The notes beneath the pieces were generated by a model. The model worked only from the letters and a program-made list of their open reading frames with translations. It was not told the DNA's origin and searched no databases. From Chrysomallon squamiferum (Eukaryota > Mollusca > Gastropoda > Neomphalida > Peltospiridae), in contig CM022665.1 of NCBI GenBank assembly GCA_012295275.1, positions 2,171,667-2,184,166 of the forward strand: 12,500 nucleotides of DNA, written 5' to 3'. The translations under genes and the position numbers were made by a program. Shown here piece by piece: positions 8,054-12,500 of the stretch (position 1 is the stretch's first letter; each line of letters opens with the position of its first letter).

Positions 8054-8075
8054 AAAAAAAAAAAAAAAAAAAAAA
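8054..8075. repeat. A22 homopolymer
   Basis: A pure run of 22 A following TTT. No retroposon body was recognised on either side. Confidence 0.95.
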
Positions 8076-8251
8076 TTTCATCTGACGAAAATTCCAAATA
8101 GAAAAATATAACCGGCACATCGATTACACTAATTAAGAATAAAGAAAGAAGTATTTTTAACAAAGCTTCTTCCTTTCGCACGTATTTTCCTATATTCCTA
8201 TCACATGGCACGATACACGTTCTGCGGAAACAGACTCACTTCGGCTAAATC

Positions 8252-8263
8252 GATGACGTCATC
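8252..8263. promoter_or_regulatory. Perfect CRE palindrome (CREB/ATF-type site)
   Basis: GATGACGTCATC is a perfect 12-bp palindrome containing the full cAMP-response element TGACGTCA at 8254-8261. CREB/ATF bZIP factors bind this motif across animals. It is followed at once by ATTGCATGC, a C/EBP- or POU-like sequence. No gene start is proven nearby; a TATA-like site lies about 230 bp downstream. The 10-mer GACGTCATCA recurs at 12003-12012. Confidence 0.35.
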
Positions 8264-8428
8264 ATTGCATGCTTAGAATCCATTACAACTCTTTTTTTTC
8301 AAGGATAAAAAATAAATTGTGTTGCAATAAACACTCAGCTTTGTTATGGTCAAAAGAGTCCGTGTTTCCATTCCATACGTCTGACAGTTTATCTCGGAAT
8401 ATCCTGAACAGTTTAAATGCACGAGAAG

Positions 8429-8450
8429 TAAAAATATTATAATATTTTTA
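8429..8450. repeat. Perfect 22-bp AT palindrome
   Basis: TAAAAATATTA (8429-8439) is immediately followed by its exact reverse complement TAATATTTTTA (8440-8450), with no spacer. Allowing for AT bias, my estimate is well under one such palindrome expected per window. It may form a cruciform or act as a symmetrical protein-binding site. Confidence 0.95.
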
Positions 8451-8486
8451 AATACAGCCTCTTTCACTGAAGCGCCCAGTTAGTCT

Positions 8487-8494
8487 TATAAAAA
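8487..8494 (+). promoter_or_regulatory. TATA-box-like sequence
   Basis: TATAAAAA is followed by the GC-containing CGCGTG, a context resembling animal TATA promoters. The CRE at 8254 and the palindrome at 8429 lie upstream. No clear initiator motif is seen about 30 bp downstream and no coding region follows, so this is probably a chance match in AT-rich DNA. Confidence 0.1.
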
Positions 8495-9001
8495 CGCGTG
8501 CCTTTCTCGTGTCGTTTATTGACTACAGATTAATGAAGACTAGAGTACAGCATCCAGTGATTCGCTCCCAAAAACCTATACCATGTTCAAAATTATCATA
8601 TATAGGTGTTTCTAAGAAGCAATGGAAGATATGGCCAGTTTCCAATAAGTTTCTTACAGCAAAATGAAAATTTAGCAATATTATTGACAAAGCTCAAACT
8701 CACACTACTTGTGAGGTACACAACTGTTCACAATTCTTAATACAAAAAACTAACTAGGTCTTTAGCTTGATTATATTTTCGGTTATCATAACATCATTAC
8801 ATTTTACATTTTGTTCAAACAGTAAACCGAGGTAAAAAAAAATACCAAATTTGATATGGTTTGCTGTATTTCTGTCATGTTGTTGTTTTCTTTCCGCATG
8901 TTGACAAGATTACTACACAAAGAGTACTTGTTTCCATCATCTGGCGTTGTGCAACCTCTCCTCAACCACCTGCTTGATAAAATATTACACACCATTTCTT
9001 A
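8495..9001. other. AT-rich unique DNA, nothing recognised
   Basis: Short open frames on both strands (63-73 codons) overlap each other near 8804-9077. Neither shows recognisable protein content or codon bias. No RNA gene was seen. Confidence 0.55.
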
Positions 9002-9036
9002 CCCCCCCCCACAACTCAACAACAACAACAACAAAA
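9002..9036. repeat. C9 run followed by (AAC)n
   Basis: Nine C at 9002-9010, then about seven AAC-type triplets to 9036. Confidence 0.9.
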
Positions 9037-9254
9037 ATATGTGCGGTTTGTTAAAAGGCTGTTGCCAACTTGATTAGAAGAAGCCGGTTTTATTTTCTAT
9101 CAAGATAAGCGAGGTAATAAACTGGTATTAACCTTGTTCCTCTCGCCGGTATCCTCGAGCAGTCAGTCCCTCGTTTCTTAGAATCAGCTGCATCTAAAAG
9201 AGCAACGAGCCCCCTCCGCCGTTTCCTTTATATGACGGGTACAAGGAACTCGCT

Positions 9255-9275
9255 GCGTTAAACACTGTGTAACGC
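9255..9275. repeat. 21-bp palindrome with one mismatch
   Basis: GCGTTAAACA and TGTGTAACGC flank a central C at 9265. Nine of ten positions pair; the exception is 9261/9269. It lies inside the G+C-rich segment and could be a dimer-binding site. About one such imperfect palindrome is expected per window by chance. Confidence 0.8.
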
Positions 9276-9574
9276 TTAATGAAGGGGCTGTCAGTCTGGG
9301 AGAAGGGATAATTACAAACGACCCCAGCCAGGGACGTACAAAAGTGTCGGCGGATTTCTATTATACCTGGAGAAGAGAGAATTTGCTGGACACTGATAAT
9401 CGCGATGGCTCGTCGCCTGGCCCGATGCGCTGGGCAGATAAGAATAATTGTATCTTTTAAAGAAAGTACGATTCGGCGTGAAATGTCTTCTAGTCGCGCT
9501 CACAGAGACAGATGGCTAGGCATGAAGGGATCGATTAGATGAGACACGGTTTCCACGGCGTTTCGGTGTAAGCT

Positions 9575-9590
9575 GTGGGGGTTGGGGAGG
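9575..9590 (+). other. G-rich run with weak quadruplex potential
   Basis: GTGGGGGTTGGGGAGG has G runs of five, four and two. It lacks four runs of three, so only a two-layer quadruplex would be possible. Confidence 0.3.
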
Positions 9591-9600
9591 ATCTGACGAC

Positions 9601-9750
9601 AAAACAGAAACGTAATAATAATTATAGCTGTACGTTCGTGTGTAAAAAAAAAAAATAATAAAAAAAAAGTTTTCAAATTAGTGATGGTCTGAAAGTTGTA
9701 AAAGAGTAGAGAATATTTTCACGCCAAGCTAGTAAATGGAAAAACTTTGT
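9601..9750. other. A-rich DNA with A12 and A9 runs
   Basis: A runs at 9644-9655 and 9660-9668, otherwise unremarkable. Confidence 0.7.
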
Positions 9751-9765
9751 ATTTATTTTGTTTGT

Positions 9766-9820
<55 letters not shown>

Positions 9821-9900
9821 TTTTATTTATTTATTTATTTATTTGTTTGTTTGTTCATTTATTTATTTGTTTGTTATATTTTTTATTTCTTTATTTTATA
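9751..9900. repeat. (TTTA)n tetranucleotide array, about 80 bp core
   Basis: A nearly pure TTTA run at 9765-9844, with one extra T near 9821-9824, flanked by TTTG and TTTA variants to about 9880 and T-rich sequence to 9900. The Ile-Tyr-Leu-Phe open frame over it is a repeat artefact. Confidence 0.97.
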
Positions 9901-10202
9901 ATAAAATTTATTTTAATTTGACGTAATATCGTCTTCTTATATATAAATAATACACACACAAACACACAGATACACAGACGAATGGATAAAGTATGAGAGA
10001 TGGTAACCTATTAAACCTTTTTTACTGTCAGCAAAAAAAAAAAAAAATATCAGGAAAGAAGGTATAAAGGTAGCCGACTACAGACAGTTGTTGCAAGTTT
10101 TTGTATGATTTACAAAATTCTGTTTGTACAGTAGATGTTCATAAATTAAATTAGAATAAAACTGATTTATCTAACAGTCTCTTTAAAAGTTGATTTTTTT
10201 TA
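9901..10202. other. AT-rich DNA with a short AC-rich patch and an A15 run
   Basis: A short imperfect AC patch lies at 9951-9978 and a pure A15 run at 10033-10047. Nothing else was recognised. Confidence 0.7.
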
Positions 10203-10241
10203 TTGTTGCTGTTGTTGTTGCTGCTGCTGCTGCTGCTGCTG
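10203..10241. repeat. (TTG)n followed by (CTG)7
   Basis: TTG-type triplets at 10203-10220 change into a pure run of seven CTG at 10221-10241. CTG/CAG repeats form slipped hairpins and are length-unstable in many genomes. No coding frame uses it. Confidence 0.95.
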
Positions 10242-11010
10242 TCGCTCGTTTATTACGAATAACATGAAAGCACATAATCAGAATAATCCAGTGACAATAT
10301 TTTCTGCAGACAGTTGAAGGGAACAATTAACAACGTGAATAACGAGTGTGATAAGGACTGGTTTCGGAGACTGTCTAATCAGAGCCTCGCTGCAAGAACG
10401 AGATGGTTCCGAGGCTCTCATTGTCTCTACTCAAACATAATCGCGAAGGGAAAACGGTAAAACACGGACATTAAACTTAAACCTCAAATTAAGAAACGTT
10501 CAAATATGTCAGAAACAGTGCACGGCCATCATGGACAGGTGTTGTCGTCTCGTTCATGGCTAATCAGAAAGACATCGTATTTGCAGGTCGACTAGTTATG
10601 ATTGTCAATGTGCACGCGCTCGTCACGCGGAGACGCTACTGGTGTGACAACTGGCTCGATTAATTACCTAGGGAGCCCAAATGAAATGGACTCAATGAAG
10701 ACGTTTGTTTCTGGGACTTGGCGAAACATGGGATTAATATCAATAAGAAAGTGATCGGTTCCCTGATAACCGAGAATTTCCGCTCCTTTCTGATTGCTTT
10801 TACGCCTGCATGACAACTGCTTATTCTGGCAGTTACAAATTTGATTGATGGCCAACTAATACAATACTATTATTGGATATCGCCAGGCCTCTGATGACAC
10901 GGTACAGACGGTCTCATGTCGCATCGCATCCGGGTACCGTTTGAATATTTCGGATCGGAAGCGCCAAAGAAATCTTCACATTGATAACTGTTTTGTTTTT
11001 TGTTTCGTTT

Positions 11011-11014
<4 letters not shown>
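10242..11014. other. Moderately GC-enriched unique DNA, possible non-coding element
   Basis: This 770-bp segment has few simple repeats and more G+C than the window average, notably at 10340-10660 and 10860-10970. It includes TTAATTA homeodomain-type core sequence near 10660 and the hairpin at 10367-10427. The longest minus-strand frame (10664-10855) has no recognisable domain. The segment ends at a poly-A run of 37, so a retroposed copy on the plus strand is conceivable, but I found no polyadenylation signal or target-site duplication. Confidence 0.3.
10367..10427. repeat. Compound hairpin with 9-bp GC-rich core
   Basis: AGAGCCTCG (10381-10389) pairs perfectly with CGAGGCTCT (10410-10418). 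Inside, GAAC (10396-10399) pairs with GTTC (10406-10409) next to the core after a 6-nt bulge. Outside, GAGAC (10367-10371) pairs with GTCTC (10423-10427). The nested pairing is more than a bare 9-bp match, but the stem is interrupted and no RNA family is recognised. Confidence 0.8.

Positions 11015-11051
<37 letters not shown>
11015..11051. repeat. A37 homopolymer
   Basis: The longest A run in the window. It follows TTTTCTT and precedes ATGGTAAAAAG. The minus-strand open frame covering it contains a poly-Phe block and is an artefact. Confidence 0.97.
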
Positions 11052-11804
<753 letters not shown>

Positions 11805-12287
11805 TTAATCTGTGTCAATCCTAATATCTTCTATTTTTTTTGCTTTTTTTTTTTTGTTCATCATCGCAGATTTAATCATAGACTGTTTTAAGCTTACAGT
11901 CAGAATCGGTCGTTTGCCTGAAGACACTAGTAAGACATGCATCCGATGGACTTTTAAAATCATCTTCCAGGGCTCACCGCTAGGAAATGAAGTAGCTTCA
12001 GCGACGTCATCAGTATGGCTTGGCACGACGGTCGTCGGAAGTCGGTCGCATTGAGTTACGGATGCAATCTTGGACTGGAACAGCTTCGCCGATGTCGCTG
12101 ACGCTTCCACCCTGTGATTATCATACAAAATGGAAACACGAGCCAAAGTGGAATATAAATTCCAAGGAAGACAAAAAAAATGGGGGTGGAGCAGAAGACA
12201 AAGAGTCGGGTGTTTCGGAGTGTCGCCGACTACAACTGACCGTTTTGGAATAATGGTCGCTTGACGGGTATCGAGTGTGATCCGTTT
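11805..12287 (-). other. Long minus-strand open frame, about 160 codons, no suitable ATG
   Basis: Reading the minus strand, the frame is open from just after a TAA (complement of 12288-12290) to the stop at 11805-11807. This is the longest non-repetitive open frame in the window. The first ATG, at 11961-11963, is only 52 codons before the stop, so it cannot be a complete long gene; an exon or fragment is the only coding reading. GTGAGC and GTAAGC donor-like hexamers occur on the same strand near 11975-11985 and 11889-11900. The final dozen residues are Lys-rich because of a T tract. I recognise no domain. The elevated G+C makes long frames easier by chance, and overlapping plus-strand frames of 77-80 codons exist, so coding status is doubtful. 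Confidence 0.15.
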
Positions 12288-12420
12288 TTATCAAAGCCAA
12301 TATTAAATTGACTTTCTCGGCGAAACAAGCCGTTTACACGTGTGCGCGTATTTCAGACTTCCCCTCAACAATAGCGGATTCCCCGCCGCCTTGCTTGTAT
12401 CAGATATCTCCAGCAAAGAA
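12000..12420. promoter_or_regulatory. CpG-rich segment, possible promoter or enhancer
   Basis: CpG dinucleotides are the densest in the window here, especially at 12001-12100 and 12200-12390. A CRE-like GACGTCATCA is at 12003-12012 and ACACGTGT, an E-box palindrome, at 12336-12343, followed by GCGCG. This could be a promoter or first-exon region for a gene on either strand lying outside the window, or part of a transposable element. No TATA box or coding exon confirms it. Confidence 0.2.
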
Positions 12421-12454
12421 CGCACTTCATGATTCTAAGTAATTTTCTCTACAG

Positions 12455-12500
12455 GGCCTGTGAAGGAAAAAAAAGGGTATTGGTTGTTTCAAGTAACTCT
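12455..12500 (+). other. Possible exon start after a good splice-acceptor-like site
   Basis: TAATTTTCTCTACAG ends at 12454 with a pyrimidine tract and CAG, and TTCTAAG at about 12433-12439 could serve as a branch point. One of the three frames after it stays open to the window edge for 15 codons. Only 46 bases are available, so this cannot be judged further. Confidence 0.12.

Larger units (their letters stand above)
9080..9600. promoter_or_regulatory. GC- and CpG-enriched non-coding segment, possible regulatory element
   Basis: By eye this half-kilobase is close to 50% G+C with many CpGs, against about one third G+C around it. It lacks simple repeats, and stop codons occur in all frames, so it is not an obvious exon. 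It holds GATA-type sites at 9103-9109 (AGATAAG), 9394-9399 (TGATAA) and 9436-9442 (AGATAAG), a GGATAATTA homeodomain-like site at 9306-9314, and an E-box CAGCTG at 9185-9190. A near-perfect 21-bp palindrome lies at 9255-9275. This is the appearance of a conserved regulatory element, but conservation cannot be seen from one sequence. An unrecognised old transposon is the alternative. Confidence 0.25.

Noticed and set aside
9002-9077. Overlapping small frames on both strands near the C9 run
   Set aside because: They are 63-73 codons, the length expected by chance here, and they contain Pro and Asn runs from C9 and AAC repeats.
9736-9921. Open frame rich in Phe, Ile, Tyr and Leu, resembling a membrane segment
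   Set aside because: It is the translation of (TTTA)n; the hydrophobicity comes from the repeat.
10498-10508. CGTTCAAATAT as a possible B-box of a tRNA or SINE
   Set aside because: The last bases do not fit, and there is no A-box 30-60 bp upstream.
11812-12054. Plus-strand 80-codon frame starting with a hydrophobic stretch resembling a signal peptide
   Set aside because: The hydrophobic start is encoded by T-rich tracts next to the TC array, and it overlaps a longer minus-strand frame. There is no recognisable domain.

Overview
This window reads as non-coding DNA, intergenic or intronic, from an animal nuclear genome. I found no protein gene, tRNA, rRNA, CRISPR array or bacterial-type operon that I can support. 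The unique DNA is AT-rich and is interrupted throughout by long, nearly pure microsatellites: (AG)n, (TC)n, (AC)n, (ACAT)n, (TTTA)n, (TTA)n and (GACA)n, plus at least ten homopolymer A or T runs of 15-37 bases. By hand count simple repeats make up about 15% of the window. This density and mix of types, including a tetranucleotide ACAT array of about 380 bp, would fit a cephalopod mollusc such as an octopus. That assignment is an inference from repeat texture; no diagnostic gene or transposon family was recognised.

Layout. 1-130 is a compound CT/AC/AAAC repeat cut by the window edge. 131-1315 is unique DNA with a weak exon-like open frame (675-1012). 1316-1783 holds a (TA)12 run, T-rich DNA and a compound CT/TATC/AC repeat. 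1784-3464 is mostly featureless unique DNA with a GACA repeat and a 118-codon open frame without an ATG start. 3540-4563 is dominated by T-rich, TTTA, TTA and poly-A tracts. 4564-4877 is a short CpG-enriched segment with a small ORF. 4878-6436 is unique DNA with trinucleotide repeats and a decayed TACA array containing a near-perfect 40-nt hairpin. 6460-6855 is the large ACAT array. 6856-8075 contains inverted repeats, an A30/T22/A25 block and an (AC)n tract. 8076-9080 has a perfect CRE palindrome, a 22-bp AT palindrome and a TATA-like site. 9080-9600 and 10242-11014 are richer in G+C and CpG than their surroundings and could be regulatory elements. 11343-11798 holds a 105-bp (AG)n tract and a 98-bp (TC)n tract that are reverse complements, 253 bp apart. 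11805-12420 is CpG-rich and contains the longest open frame seen (about 160 codons, minus strand, no suitable ATG).

Most long open frames in the window come from repeats whose units lack stop codons, or start at TTG rather than ATG. The things most worth checking are the (AG)n/(TC)n inverted pair, the 40-nt and 22-bp palindromes, the CpG-enriched islands at 4.6, 9.1-9.6 and 12.0-12.4 kb, and the minus-strand open frame at 11.8-12.3 kb. I did not find a previously undescribed biological system.
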